Below are positions 1 through 8,838 of a DNA stretch of 64,000 bases, piece by piece. The notes under the pieces are model-generated. The model made no database searches. It had not been told where the DNA came from and saw only the letters and a list, made by a program, of their open reading frames with translations. This DNA comes from Dryocola boscaweniae (GTDB taxonomy: Bacteria > Pseudomonadota > Gammaproteobacteria > Enterobacterales > Enterobacteriaceae), in contig NZ_JALHAP010000075.1 in assembly GCF_025215095.1 (NCBI RefSeq), forward strand, positions 186,001 through 250,000, given 5' to 3'. A program made the translations under genes and the position numbers. Position 1 is the first letter of the stretch. Each line of letters begins with the position of its first letter.

Positions 1-1245
1 GATAGCGCGATAGATAGCGTGTTCGAGTTCACGAATATTTCCCGGCCAGTCATAGCGGCGCAGCAGTTCGCGCGCGCCATCGCTCAGCACCACCTGTTTC
101 AGCCCCATTTTTACGCGGCTTTGTTCGCAGAAAAAACCGGCTAACAGCGTGATGTCATCCCCCCGTTCCCGAAGCGGCGGAACGTGCAGCGGGAAAACGC
201 TTAAGCGGTGAAAAAGGTCGGAACGAAAATGCCCGGCCAGCACCTGCTGTTTCAGATCCCGGTTCGTCGCCGCCAGCACCCGCACGTTGACGCGCTGGCT
301 GCTGTCATCCCCTACTCGCTGGATATCCCCGTACTGCAAAACGCGCAGCAGTTTGGCCTGAAGCGTCAGCGGCAGCTCACCGATTTCATCCAGAAACAGC
401 GTGCCGTTATCCGCCATCTCAAACTTCCCGGTTCGGTGGTGAATCGCGCCGGTAAATGCACCTTTGACGTGACCAAATAGCTCGCTTTCCGCCACGCTTT
501 CCGGCAAAGCCGCGCAGTTAAGATAAACAAGCGGGTTTGCCGCACGTGCCGATCCTGCGTGAATCGCCCTCGCCACCAGTTCTTTGCCTACGCCGGTTTC
601 GCCGGTGATCAGCACGTTCAGATCCGATCCCGCGACGATTTCGATCTCTTTTTTAAGCTGCTCAATGCCCGTGGACAGCCCCACCATTTCAGCGCTACCC
701 GTTTTCGCCGTGACCGGCACCGTCGACGCCGCTGGCGTTTGGTTTTCCAGTTGTTCCATCAGCAAAGCGTTATTTAGCGCGCCGGCTGCCAGCACGCTGA
801 TAAGCCGGAGCTCCTCATCACTGAAATGGTCGAACTGCGCCGGGTCCATGCCGTCAACGGTCAACGCGCCAATCAGGTTCTGGTCGGCAAACAGCGGCAA
901 GCCAAGACAAGCATGCACTTTCAAATCGCTGTGATGGGGAATCAGCCCGTCGTACGGATCGGGAAGCTCGCTTTCAGCCGGGAAGCGCACCACGTCGCCC
1001 GCACGCGCAATGGCCTCCAGGCGCGGGTGGGCATCCAGCGCAAACCGCCGTCCGAGCACATCTTCCGCCAGCCCGTCAATGGCCAGCGGGCGGAACTGGC
1101 GCGCTTCGTAGCGCAGCAATGCCGTGGCATCGCCGCCCAAAAGCTGGCGCAGCGTGCGGATCAGGCGGGCAAAGCGGTCCTGATGAGTGATGCCGCTTTG
1201 CAGGTCGATGGCGATATTGGCAAGGGAGGTAATAGACAGGCTCAT
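1..1245 (-). CDS. norR: NorR, nitric oxide-sensing sigma-54 activator (C-terminus outside window)
   Basis: Transcription activator that senses NO through a non-haem iron in its N-terminal GAF domain and then drives norVW with sigma-54 RNA polymerase. The 415 codons present begin [12 protein letters not shown] and run through a GAF region (about residues 20-170) into an AAA+ domain with a Walker A motif (TGETGVGKE), the sigma-54 contact loop GAFTGA and a Walker B stretch ([10 protein letters not shown]). Members of the family are about 500 residues long, so roughly 90 C-terminal residues, including the Fis-type DNA-binding helix-turn-helix, lie beyond base 1. The gene is divergent from norV, and its own sites lie between the two. 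The ATG at 1245 has an AGGAGC-type ribosome site (reading from the minus strand). Confidence 0.96.
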   Translation of the reverse strand, partial: MSLSITSLANIAIDLQSGITHQDRFARLIRTLRQLLGGDATALLRYEARQFRPLAIDGLAEDVLGRRFALDAHPRLEAIARAGDVVRFPAESELPDPYDGLIPHHSDLKVHACLGLPLFADQNLIGALTVDGMDPAQFDHFSDEELRLISVLAAGALNNALLMEQLENQTPAASTVPVTAKTGSAEMVGLSTGIEQLKKEIEIVAGSDLNVLITGETGVGKELVARAIHAGSARAANPLVYLNCAALPESVAESELFGHVKGAFTGAIHHRTGKFEMADNGTLFLDEIGELPLTLQAKLLRVLQYGDIQRVGDDSSQRVNVRVLAATNRDLKQQVLAGHFRSDLFHRLSVFPLHVPPLRERGDDITLLAGFFCEQSRVKMGLKQVVLSDGARELLRRYDWPGNIRELEHAIYRAI

Positions 1246-1288
1246 AAATAGCTCCTTTGTAGGCATGGGTTAAGCCTACGCGCCGCTG

Positions 1289-1414
1289 GTCAAAATGACA
1301 ATCAGAATGTCATAAAGACATTACCGACGCTTGTCATTATGACTATCGAGATATCCAGAAAATTAAATAAATCAATACTTATCAATGAATTAAAAAGTTG
1401 GCACGGCAACTGCA
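1289..1414 (+). promoter_or_regulatory. NorR enhancer array and sigma-54 promoter of norVW
   Basis: Three copies of the NorR consensus GT-N7-AC are present at 1289-1299 (GTCAAAATGAC), 1309-1319 (GTCATAAAGAC) and 1333-1343 (GTCATTATGAC). A sigma-54 promoter follows at 1398-1414 (TTGGCACGGCAACTGCA), with the invariant GG and GC separated by ten bases. The norV start codon lies about 50 bases further on. The arrangement of three enhancer sites upstream of a -24/-12 promoter is that known for E. coli norVW. Confidence 0.92.
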
Positions 1415-1466
1415 ATATGACCAGCATCTGCATCATTTATTTCATTGATTATTGAGGTACTGACGA

Positions 1467-2912
1467 ATGGCTATTCAGGTTAAAAACAACATTAAGTGGG
1501 TTGGACAACGTGACTGGGAAGTGCGCGATTTTCACGGGACTGAATACAAAACGCTGCGCGGCAGCAGCTATAACAGCTATCTCATTTGTGAAGAGAAAAA
1601 CGTTCTCATCGATACGGTCGATCATAAGTTCAGCCGTGAATTCGTGCAGAACCTGCGCGCCGAAATCGATCTTGCGGATATCGATTACATCATCATTAAC
1701 CACGCGGAAGAAGATCACGCAGGCGCGCTCACCGAGCTGATGTCCTGCATTCCGGACACGCCGATTTACTGCACCGCGAACGCCATTGACTCAATAACCG
1801 GTCACCACCACCATCCGGAATGGAACTTCAACGTGGTGAAAACCGGCGACAGCCTGGATATCGGTAACGGCAAGCAGTTAATCTTCGTTGAAACCCCGAT
1901 GCTGCACTGGCCGGACAGCATGATGACCTACATGACCGGCGACGCGGTGCTGTTCAGCAACGACGCCTTCGGCCAGCACTACTGCGACGAACACCTGTTT
2001 AACGACGAAGTGGACCAGGGCGAGCTCTTCGAGCAGTGCCAGCGCTATTATGCCAACATCCTTACGCCGTTCAGCCGCCTGGTGACGCCGAAAATTACCG
2101 AAATCCTCGGCTTCAATCTGCCGGTAGATATGATTGCCACTTCCCACGGCGTGGTGTGGCGCGACAACCCAACGCAGATCGTCGAGCTGTATCTGAAATG
2201 GGCCGCTGATTATCAGGAAGACCGCATCACAATCTTCTACGACACCATGTCCAACAACACCCGCATGATGGCCGACGCCATTGCGCAGGGCATTACCGAA
2301 GTGGACCCACGCGTCGCGGTGAAAATCTTCAACGTCGCCCGCAGTGACAAAAACGAAATTCTGACCAACGTTTTCCGCTCTAAGGGCGTGCTGGTGGGCA
2401 CATCCACCATGAACAACGTGATGATGCCGAAAATTGCCGGCCTGGTAGAAGAGATGACCGGCCTGCGTTTTCGCAACAAACGCGCCAGCGCCTTTGGCTC
2501 CCACGGCTGGAGCGGCGGCGCGGTAGACCGTCTTTCCACTCGCCTGCAGGATGCCGGTTTTGAAATGTCGCTGAGCCTGAAAGCCAAATGGCGCCCGGAC
2601 GGCGACGCGCTGGAACTCTGCCGCGCGCACGGCCGTGAAATCGCTCGCCAGTGGGCGACAACGCCGCTGCCCGCCGCAGCCGTGAACGCGCCGCAGGAAA
2701 TCGTTGCTGAAGCCGAAGTCAAAACCTGCGCCGACCTCGGCCCGAGCATGCAGTGCAGCGTTTGCCAGTGGATTTACGATCCGGCAACCGGCGAACCAAT
2801 GCAGGACGTAGCGCCGGGCACCGCCTGGAGCGACGTGCCTGATACCTTCCTGTGCCCCGAATGTTCACTGGGTAAAGATGTGTTCGACGTGCTGGCGACG
2901 GAGGCAAAATGA
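1467..2912 (+). CDS. norV: Anaerobic nitric oxide reductase flavorubredoxin NorV
   Basis: Cytoplasmic enzyme that reduces NO to N2O under anaerobic conditions, receiving electrons from NorW. The 481 residues show the three expected modules: an N-terminal metallo-beta-lactamase-like di-iron domain (ligand motif NHAEEDHAG near residue 79, further histidines downstream), a flavodoxin domain binding FMN ([12 protein letters not shown] near residue 255), and a C-terminal rubredoxin domain with two CxxC pairs (CSVC and CPEC) in the last 60 residues. Length equals the family norm. The stop overlaps the norW start (ATGA), so the two genes are translationally coupled. Expression is expected from the sigma-54/NorR promoter just upstream. 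Confidence 0.97.
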   Translation: MAIQVKNNIKWVGQRDWEVRDFHGTEYKTLRGSSYNSYLICEEKNVLIDTVDHKFSREFVQNLRAEIDLADIDYIIINHAEEDHAGALTELMSCIPDTPIYCTANAIDSITGHHHHPEWNFNVVKTGDSLDIGNGKQLIFVETPMLHWPDSMMTYMTGDAVLFSNDAFGQHYCDEHLFNDEVDQGELFEQCQRYYANILTPFSRLVTPKITEILGFNLPVDMIATSHGVVWRDNPTQIVELYLKWAADYQEDRITIFYDTMSNNTRMMADAIAQGITEVDPRVAVKIFNVARSDKNEILTNVFRSKGVLVGTSTMNNVMMPKIAGLVEEMTGLRFRNKRASAFGSHGWSGGAVDRLSTRLQDAGFEMSLSLKAKWRPDGDALELCRAHGREIARQWATTPLPAAAVNAPQEIVAEAEVKTCADLGPSMQCSVCQWIYDPATGEPMQDVAPGTAWSDVPDTFLCPECSLGKDVFDVLATEAK

Positions 2913-4042
2913 GCGCAGGCATCGTTATTATCGGCTCGGGCTTTGCCGCCCGCCAACTGGTAAAAAACATCCGTAAACACGACGGCCAGGTGCCCATTCG
3001 CCTGATTGCCGCCGACAGCATGGATGAATACAACAAGCCCGATCTTAGCCACGTTATCAGCCTGAATCAGCGGGCCGATGACATGACCCGGCAACGCGCC
3101 GGGGAGTTTGCCGAGCAGTACAATCTGACGCTGCACGCCAACACCTGGGTGTCTGATATCGATCCCAACAAGCGTCTGGTGCACTGCGGCGAACAGCAGT
3201 GGCAATATGACAAACTGGTGCTGGCGACAGGTTCAAGCGCGGTGCTGCCGCCGGTTCCCGGCCGCGAGTTAATGCTGACGCTCAACAGTCAGCAGGAATA
3301 CCTCGCCTGTGAAACGGCGCTGCGCGATGCGCGTCGGGTGATGATTTTAGGCGGTGGGCTGATTGGCAGCGAACTGGCGATGGATTTTTGCCGCGCCGGT
3401 AAGCAGGTCATTGTGGTGGATAGCGCAGCCAGCCTGCTCGCTTCGCTGATGCCTGCCGAGGTGAGCAGCCGCCTGCAGCATCGTCTGAATCAGATGGGCG
3501 TCGAGCTGTTATTCAATCAGCGTCTTGAATCACTGAGCAAAACTGCGCAGGGGATTGATGCGACACTGAGCAATGGGCGAATTGTCGGGGTTGATGCCGT
3601 CGTTGCCGCAATCGGCCTGCGTCCTAACGTTGGGCTGGCGCAGAACGCCGGGCTTGAGATTAATCGCGGCATTAAGGTTAACCGCCAGTTGCAAACCTCT
3701 GATGAAAATATTTACGCCCTGGGCGACTGCGCGGAAATAGACGGCAAAGTGCTGCCGTTCCTGCAACCGATTCAGTTCAGCGCCATGACGCTTGCTAAAA
3801 ATCTGCTGGGCGCGGCCGATGGCCTGTCTCTGCCTGCGATGCTGGTGAAGGTGAAAACGCCGGAGCTGCCGCTGCACCTGGCCGGTGAAACCCAGCGGGC
3901 TGATTTGCACTGGCAGATCACCGCCGAGCCGCAGGGGCTGATTGCTAAAGGTTACGACGAAGCGCTGCAGCTAAGAGCGTTTATCGTCAGCGAAGCGCAT
4001 ATGAAAATGGCGTTTGGGCTGCTGCGGGAACTGGTGTTGTAA
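2909..4042 (+). CDS. norW: Nitric oxide reductase FlRd-NAD(+) reductase NorW
   Basis: FAD-dependent NADH:flavorubredoxin oxidoreductase that keeps the rubredoxin domain of NorV reduced. The 377-residue protein has an N-terminal FAD-binding motif ([10 protein letters not shown]), a central NADH-binding Rossmann motif ([12 protein letters not shown], about residue 147) and a second FAD motif ([11 protein letters not shown]) typical of the pyridine nucleotide-disulphide oxidoreductase class. The start overlaps the end of norV by four bases. It ends 8 bases before a REP-like repeat and faces ybaA. Confidence 0.96.
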   Translation: MSAGIVIIGSGFAARQLVKNIRKHDGQVPIRLIAADSMDEYNKPDLSHVISLNQRADDMTRQRAGEFAEQYNLTLHANTWVSDIDPNKRLVHCGEQQWQYDKLVLATGSSAVLPPVPGRELMLTLNSQQEYLACETALRDARRVMILGGGLIGSELAMDFCRAGKQVIVVDSAASLLASLMPAEVSSRLQHRLNQMGVELLFNQRLESLSKTAQGIDATLSNGRIVGVDAVVAAIGLRPNVGLAQNAGLEINRGIKVNRQLQTSDENIYALGDCAEIDGKVLPFLQPIQFSAMTLAKNLLGAADGLSLPAMLVKVKTPELPLHLAGETQRADLHWQITAEPQGLIAKGYDEALQLRAFIVSEAHMKMAFGLLRELVL

Positions 4043-4050
4043 GTCGTATT

Positions 4051-4169
4051 CGGTGGATGGCGCTAACGCTTATCCACCCTACAAATATATTGTAGGGCCA
4101 GTAAGCGACGCGCCACCCGCCTCATCAAATGCGTTGTAGGGCGGGTAAGCGTTAGCGCCACCCGCCTGC
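4051..4169. repeat. REP-like palindromic repeat cluster between norW and ybaA
   Basis: Three related arms follow each other. The first (4051-4082) reads GGTGGATGGCGCTAACGC and continues into TTATCCACCCTACA. The other two start TGTAGGG and end GCGCCACCCG, at about 4091-4118 and 4135-4165. The same TGTAGGGTGGATAAGCG / CGGGTGGCGCT vocabulary recurs at 14207, 44803, 46989, 57759 and 59077. It lies exactly between the stops of convergent norW and ybaA and can fold into strong hairpins, so it probably also ends or stabilises both transcripts. Confidence 0.85.
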
Positions 4170-4174
4170 TGGAT

Positions 4175-4528
4175 TTACTCGTCCAGCAGCGGTATAAATC
4201 CGCCATAGATCATTCGCTTGCCGTCAAACGGCATCGAGTCGCCAAATTCCTTCATGCGTGGGTCGGACATCAGCTTTGTATTGGCCTCGTCGCGGACTTC
4301 TTTAGAAGGATATTCAATCCAGCTAAAGACCACCTCTTCGTTCTCTTCGGCTTTGACGGCCATACGAAAATCGGTGAGCTTGCCTTCGGGCACATCTTCA
4401 GCCCAACATTCCACAATGCGCAGCGCGCCAAACTCCTTAAACAGCGGCGCCGCTTTGGCAGCCATCTGTCTGTACGCCTCCTTATTAGCGGCGGGAACCG
4501 CCACCACAAAACCATCGACATAATGCAT
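4175..4528 (-). CDS. ybaA: YbaA, DUF1428 family protein
   Basis: Small cytoplasmic protein of 117 residues, matching E. coli YbaA along its full length (MHYVDGFVVAVPA at the start, KRMIYGGF near the end). DUF1428 proteins have a dimeric alpha-beta barrel fold of the ferredoxin-like type; no enzymatic role is established. The ATG at 4528 is preferred over an upstream in-frame start at 4540 because GGAGG sits seven bases before it. In E. coli ybaA is next to ffs; here about 7 kb of accessory DNA separates them. Confidence 0.9.
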   Translation of the reverse strand: MHYVDGFVVAVPAANKEAYRQMAAKAAPLFKEFGALRIVECWAEDVPEGKLTDFRMAVKAEENEEVVFSWIEYPSKEVRDEANTKLMSDPRMKEFGDSMPFDGKRMIYGGFIPLLDE

Positions 4529-4623
4529 TGTTGCCTCCACGAGGTGAGGATAACGGGCGGGTAGTTTCCACCCGTGATGATTACGTCAGATAAGTGTAGC
4601 GGCTAAGAATGGATGCTGCCCGC

Positions 4624-5445
4624 TCAGAATTTAAGCAGCATTTCATATTGCGTAACGAGGTCCTGGCGGTAGCCGCAGCTCAGATACAGCGGTGCAACCT
4701 GCTCGGGAATGGAGCCTGCGGTCGAAAGCCCGGGAAAGCGCTCATGCAGCAGCGTCAGCAGCTTTTTCGCATACCCTTTCCCCCGCGCGGCGGTATCGAC
4801 ATACAGCATGCGCAGTTTGGGCTGCCGGGCGTCTGGAATAACCATTGCGTACGCGACATCGTCAAGCACATAGGCCTTGCCGGGCAATTTATAGAGCGTT
4901 TCGGGCGCGCTCAGCCAGGGTAATCTCAGGCGACCGTCGGTCATCATTTTTTTCGCCATCAGCAGCGGGTCGATTTCCAGAAGCTCGCCGGTCGGGCGAA
5001 ACAGCGTAGAACCGGTAGCATGGAAGCCCACCAGCGTTTGCTGGCAGACAAATCCCATGCGTTTATAAAGCGCCAGACCGCCGTCGTTGCCGACTATCAC
5101 CTCCAGCCACATTTGCCGATCGCCCCGTTCGCGCGCCTCGTCAATCAACTGCTGGATAAACTGTTTGCCATACCCCTGCCCGCGCAGATCCGGGCGAATC
5201 GCAAAGGCTCCAAGACGGCTGGTCTGCCCGCGACGAGTTATTATCGCCATTGCTTTAGGTTCACCGTCCCGCAGCCAGATTTTGCTGTCGTTCAGGCTGA
5301 TATCCTCAGCGCTAAAGCGGGTCGCGAAGGCGTCGCCGTCAATGTTGAACGGTACCAGATATCCTTCAAAACAGTGGCAAAGGATCTGTGCCAACTGATG
5401 GCTGTTCCAGTTTGCTGCCGCCTGGCTGCTAAGCATGTTGCGCAT
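4624..5445 (-). CDS. GNAT-family N-acetyltransferase with two GNAT folds
   Basis: Predicted acetyl-CoA-dependent acetyltransferase of 273 residues. Two acetyl-CoA-binding motif A loops are visible, RGQGYG at about residues 88-93 (preceded by LGAFAIRPDL) and RGKGYA at about 221-226 (preceded by LRMLYVDTAA), so the protein is a tandem duplication of the GNAT fold like other two-domain members. The first domain also has the motif B-like stretch LALYKRMGF. The substrate cannot be told. ATG 5445 is chosen because it is preceded by AGAAGAG; an upstream in-frame start at 5511 has no such support. The gene has no counterpart in the E. coli ybaA-ffs interval. Confidence 0.75.
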   Translation of the reverse strand: MRNMLSSQAAANWNSHQLAQILCHCFEGYLVPFNIDGDAFATRFSAEDISLNDSKIWLRDGEPKAMAIITRRGQTSRLGAFAIRPDLRGQGYGKQFIQQLIDEARERGDRQMWLEVIVGNDGGLALYKRMGFVCQQTLVGFHATGSTLFRPTGELLEIDPLLMAKKMMTDGRLRLPWLSAPETLYKLPGKAYVLDDVAYAMVIPDARQPKLRMLYVDTAARGKGYAKKLLTLLHERFPGLSTAGSIPEQVAPLYLSCGYRQDLVTQYEMLLKF

Positions 5446-5517
5446 TGTTTTCTCTTCTGATTTCGGTTCGTTCCCCTGTTTGCAGAAACCATAGCAGCCC
5501 GAGGATAACAATGCGAC

Positions 5518-6132
5518 TTACGGCGCTACCCTTGGCTCGACCAGGGGCTTTTCATGGCGAGCGCTAATTCGAAACCACGGCAGGCATAGCTGGATCAACG
5601 GGCCAATTGCGAGGGCATAAAGCACCGTGCCCACGCCTAATGTGCCGCCCATCATCCAGCCTGCAAAAAGCACCGTCAGCTCGATTGCCGTTCGCACGCT
5701 GCGTACTGACCAGCCGGTGCGGGCGTTAATCCCCGTCATTAAGCCGTCTCGCGGGCCAGAACCAAAGCCTGCGCCGATGTACATTCCTGTGGCAATAGCA
5801 TTCACCATTACGGCGCAAACGAGCAGAATGCTACGCGCCGCCAGCGATTCCAGCGGCGGCATTATCGCCAGCGCCGCATCCGCCGCCAGCCCAAGCACGA
5901 TGACATTGCTGACGGTTCCGAGGCCCGGTCGCTGACGAAGCGGGATCCACAGCAGCAGCACCAGCGCGCCGACCAGGATCATCACCAGACCAATGTTGAG
6001 AGAAAAGATCCTGGCCACGCCAAGGTGAAAAACGTTCCACGGATCGGCTCCCAGATCGGCACGCACAAACATGGCTGTGGAGACGCCATAAAGCACCAGA
6101 CCGATATAAAGCTGTAGTAATCGACGCGCCAT
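5518..6132 (-). CDS. YczE/YyaS/YitT-type integral membrane protein
   Basis: Inner-membrane protein of 204 residues with about five hydrophobic segments and the family signature regions FVRADLGADPWNVFH near the start and GAGFGSGPRDGLM in the middle. Family members are called YczE or YitT-like (DUF161 type); their transported substrate, if any, is not known. ATG 6132 is preferred because AAGG lies eight bases before it; a GTG at 6141 is possible. It is divergently paired with the MocR-type regulator at 6221, an arrangement known for yczE/yczR in other bacteria, so control by that regulator is likely. Confidence 0.82.
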   Translation of the reverse strand: MARRLLQLYIGLVLYGVSTAMFVRADLGADPWNVFHLGVARIFSLNIGLVMILVGALVLLLWIPLRQRPGLGTVSNVIVLGLAADAALAIMPPLESLAARSILLVCAVMVNAIATGMYIGAGFGSGPRDGLMTGINARTGWSVRSVRTAIELTVLFAGWMMGGTLGVGTVLYALAIGPLIQLCLPWFRISARHEKPLVEPRVAP

Positions 6133-6173
6133 AATTTTCACCTTTTCCTGTTCGTTGTGGCTATACTTTCCGG

Positions 6174-6218
6174 CAAAATGGACTGAATATTAAGGTCCAG
6201 TTATCACAAAGTGGACTG
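6174..6218. promoter_or_regulatory. Repeated motif in the yczE/yczR divergent spacer, probable MocR operator
   Basis: CAAAATGGACTG (6174-6185) and CAAAGTGGACTG (6207-6218) are direct repeats exactly 33 bases apart, about three helical turns. Between them, GTCCA (6195-6199) is an inverted copy of the TGGAC core. MocR regulators usually bind direct repeats, so this is the best candidate for the autoregulatory site. The downstream copy ends two bases before the regulator's ATG and takes the place of a ribosome binding site. Confidence 0.6.
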
Positions 6219-6220
6219 CT

Positions 6221-7651
6221 ATGACACAGCGCAGAACGGGGACTTCCTCGCTTATCAAACTTCTCGGACACTGGTATCAGGACGCATCCCGAACGCCGGT
6301 TTATCGCCAGCTTGCGGACGGGCTACGTTTGTTGATTCTTGACGGCAGGCTGCCGCTGGAAAGCCGTTTGCCCGGCGAGCGCGAGCTTGCCGCCGCGCTT
6401 GGCGTAAGCAGAACCACCGTTGCCGCAGCGCTGGGGCAACTGCGCGAAGAGGGCTATTTACTCAGCCGTCACGGCTCAGGATCTACAACGATTCTTCCGC
6501 AAGGCGGGCTTTGCGCCTCGCCGGTGCCGGGCGTCGCGCCGGTTCTGGATCTTTCAACTGCCGCGCTGTCCGCAGGACCGGAGATTCATCAGGCTTATAC
6601 CAGCGCGCTAATGGCGCTGCCTGAGCATCTTGGTTCTACGGGTTACGATCAGCATGGCTTGCCGGAACTTCGCGAGGTAATTGCCCGTCGCTATGCGGCT
6701 CGCGGCTTGCCGACCACGGCGGATCAGATAATGGTGGTGAACGGCGCGGTAAGCGGTTTTGGTTTGATTCTGCGACTGCTCACCGGCCCCGGCGACAGGG
6801 TCGTCATCGATCATCCGACCTATCCGATGGCGTTATCCGCCATTAAAGGCGCGTCCTGCCGTCCGGTTTCGGTCAGCCTGCCGGAACAGGGCTGGGATAC
6901 GGACGGACTGGCGGCCACTTTTGCCCAGACTTCTCCTCGCCTGGCCTATTTGATACCTGATTTTCATAACCCAACCGGGCGCTGCATGGATGCCGCAACC
7001 CGTGCCGCCGTCGCAGATATTGCCGCGCGAACTCGCACAACCATTGTGGTGGACGAAACCATGGTGGATTTGTGGTTTGACGCGCCTCCCCCGCCGCCTC
7101 TCGCCGCTTATGGCGATTCAGACGCTGTCATCACGCTCGGCTCCGCCGGGAAAAGCTTTTGGGGCGGCCTGCGTCTGGGATGGGTACGCGCCTCTTCCCG
7201 TACCGTCGCCTCTTTAATTCAGGTGCGAAGTTCGCTGGATTTAGGTTCCCCGCTGCTTGAGCAACTGGCGGCAATTAACCTGTTCAATACGGCCGATAAT
7301 TTTCTGCCGCAGCGCAGAAAAACGTTGCGGGAACAAAGGGATTCTTGCTCTGCGGCCGTAAAAGAATTGTTTCCGGACTGGCGAATTACCGCCGCGCCGG
7401 AGGGCGGCCTGTCTTTGTGGATTGAGCTGCCGAAATCGCTGGCGAGCGTATTCGCCGCCAGCGCCGAATCCATCGGCATTCGCATCGGCGCAGGCCCGCG
7501 TTTTGGTACCGAAGGCGCGTTTGAGCGTTACTTACGTTTACCTTTTACGCTCGAACCCGCACAGATGCGCATCGCGCTTGAGCGTCTTCAGCCCGTCTGG
7601 AAACAGGTGACGCAAAATCGGGGATATGTGGAACGCACGTTAACGGTTTAG
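6221..7651 (+). CDS. MocR/GabR-type regulator (YczR-like), GntR helix-turn-helix fused to aminotransferase domain
   Basis: Transcription factor of 476 residues. Residues about 20-90 form a GntR winged helix-turn-helix (SRLPGERELAAALGVSRTTV), and residues about 110-470 a class I aminotransferase-like domain with the PLP lysine in SAGKSFWGG and the NPTGR and DHPTYP motifs. Such proteins use PLP or an amino compound as effector. The divergent neighbour is a YczE-type membrane protein, so this looks like YczR, a MocR subgroup known from that context. No Shine-Dalgarno sequence is seen before the ATG, because a TGGACTG operator-like repeat lies there; the real start could be a little downstream. 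Fragments of a similar gene lie at 8525-8590 and 11661-11721. Confidence 0.87.
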   Translation: MTQRRTGTSSLIKLLGHWYQDASRTPVYRQLADGLRLLILDGRLPLESRLPGERELAAALGVSRTTVAAALGQLREEGYLLSRHGSGSTTILPQGGLCASPVPGVAPVLDLSTAALSAGPEIHQAYTSALMALPEHLGSTGYDQHGLPELREVIARRYAARGLPTTADQIMVVNGAVSGFGLILRLLTGPGDRVVIDHPTYPMALSAIKGASCRPVSVSLPEQGWDTDGLAATFAQTSPRLAYLIPDFHNPTGRCMDAATRAAVADIAARTRTTIVVDETMVDLWFDAPPPPPLAAYGDSDAVITLGSAGKSFWGGLRLGWVRASSRTVASLIQVRSSLDLGSPLLEQLAAINLFNTADNFLPQRRKTLREQRDSCSAAVKELFPDWRITAAPEGGLSLWIELPKSLASVFAASAESIGIRIGAGPRFGTEGAFERYLRLPFTLEPAQMRIALERLQPVWKQVTQNRGYVERTLTV

Positions 7652-7663
7652 CTGTACAAAAAA

Positions 7664-7683
7664 CGGGTGGTCCTAGCCACCCG
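7664..7683 (-). terminator. Intrinsic terminator beyond the sulfatase relic
   Basis: CGGGTGG and CCACCCG form a perfect seven-base stem around a six-base loop. On the minus strand it is followed by a run of T (7657-7663), so it suits the minus-strand relic gene at 7707-8105. It may also serve yczR on the plus strand. Confidence 0.75.
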
Positions 7684-7706
7684 CTGTATTGATGCTTTCC
7701 GGATAA

Positions 7707-8105
7707 CTACTGGATCTGATTCGCCTTCTGCAGCGGTAGAACCAGGTTCATATCATTTTTAATCTTCGTATCAAGCGTGCCAGTAATCTGTTTGAGTATT
7801 TCACGGTCGCCATCAACTTTCGCTTTGCCATTGGTGATTAAGTCATCCATTTTCTCTTTGCCGGTAACGTCAATGACGCCCTTAATATCGCCATTATTAA
7901 TTAATGGCGCGATAAACCCTTTATCTGTGTTTTCAAAATCAGTTTTGCTTGCAAAATCAAGCTACTTATAAACGGCTTCGTTTTTATTTTTTGTCGTATC
8001 CGTAGCTGGTTTGTTTTCTGCAGTAAATTGATATTCGGCTGAAAAGGCAGTGACTGAAGCTAAAATTGCAGCACAAAGCAGCGCTACCGTGGTTTTCTTA
8101 AACAT
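7707..8105 (-). pseudogene. Relic of an alkylsulfatase gene, internally deleted and with an amber codon
   Basis: The minus strand reads as 132 codons broken once by TAG (7962-7964). Codons 1-22 form a clear signal peptide (MFKKTTVALLCAAILAS). Next comes NEAVYK-stop-LDFASKTDFENTDKGFIAPL, which aligns with NDALYNQLPFSDNTDFTNAHKGFIAAL near the start of the intact sulfatase at 8839. The tail DLITNGKAKVDGD and NDMNLVLPL resembles the end of the C-terminal SCP2-like domain of YjcS-type sulfatases. The whole catalytic core, about 500 codons including the metal ligands, is missing. The start has a good ribosome site (GGGGAAGAG). It could be a small secreted remnant read through the amber codon, but decay is the simpler view. 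Confidence 0.8.
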
Positions 8106-8427
8106 ATACTCTTCCCCAGATGATTGAACCCGCTGAATATGTTGCTTTTCATTTACCTGATAAATAGCGCATGAACAACGGAACTCCAAAAAAGATAGCT
8201 CACAGAGGAATTTTAGAAAGGCTAAATTTGTTTAAAAATGGATTTGTTAAAACTGTGCCGTTAATTAATTTATGGCCTAAACTTTCCTCCAAACTCAGTA
8301 ACCATGATGTTTTTAAAGAAAAAAATCCTCATAAAACAATAATCTTTGTAGTTGAAGATGTGAAAAAAACAAAACGGCTAAAATGTTATTTTTGTCATGG
8401 AAGGTGATTACAAAAAATGCCGTGAAA

Positions 8428-8520
8428 GCATATGCCCCGGATACCTCGCAGGAGAATAACTCGCCCGCTAATATAATCGCATTTAACATACAGAATTATT
8501 ACATGGGTGATATCTGCAGC
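8428..8520 (+). pseudogene. Fragment related to the N-terminus of the outer-membrane protein at 10869
   Basis: In one frame this stretch reads AYAPDTSQENNSPAN followed by IIAFNIQNYYMGDIC, matching the mature start of the intact barrel protein (AQANNPLAN then [15 protein letters not shown]). Only about 30 codons survive. The signal peptide upstream and the whole barrel downstream are absent; the open frame continues into unrelated sequence. It lies in AT-rich DNA with no other recognisable gene. Confidence 0.78.
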
Positions 8521-8524
8521 CTGT

Positions 8525-8590
8525 CTGATGGCGCCAGCCGCAATCAAAAGCGCTTCCTGCCGTCCGGTTTCGCTCAGCCTGCCGGAGCAA
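8525..8590 (+). pseudogene. Fragment of a MocR-type gene (central aminotransferase domain)
   Basis: Twenty-two codons read LMAPAAIKSASCRPVS then LSLPEQ. The intact MocR gene has PMALSAIKGASCRPVSVSLPEQ at about 6823-6888. I count 17 identities over 21 aligned residues and about 56 identical bases of 69. The fragment begins a few bases after the barrel-protein relic and in a different frame. Similarity stops sharply at SLPEQ. The next codons of the MocR gene (GWDT) appear to reappear at 11661. Confidence 0.75.
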
Positions 8591-8838
8591 TTCTCGCTTC
8601 GTCAGGCGCCAGGACCTTCCCCTGCCATTTTTCACCAAAAATATAGAGAATGAACGCATGAGCAAATTCCTTAACGTAAATAATCATGTTGGAAAATGGA
8701 AAAAATTAACGCTTTGGTTATATTTTAAAAACGACAAACAGTAATGATAAAAATTGTCATTTTGTTAATGAATTATTTTACATAGTTATCATTCGTATAA
8801 GCCGAGCAATCACCGCGTTAATAATAAGAGAATCAGAA
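8591..8838. other. AT-rich spacer upstream of the sulfatase gene
   Basis: About 250 bases without a supported gene. The left part reads on the minus strand as FGEKWQGKVLAPDEARIAPAG and a stop, which I do not recognise and which may be the end of another lost gene. The right part is very AT-rich and should hold the sulfatase promoter; I see no convincing -35/-10 pair. Confidence 0.4.

Noticed and set aside
1878..2630. 250-codon minus-strand frame opposite norV
   Set aside because: Shadow of norV with His/Val-rich composition and no recognisable domain.
8171..8407. 78-codon plus-strand frame in AT-rich DNA
   Set aside because: Lys/Asn-rich by composition, no ribosome site, no similarity to known families noticed; likely chance frame in a decayed stretch.
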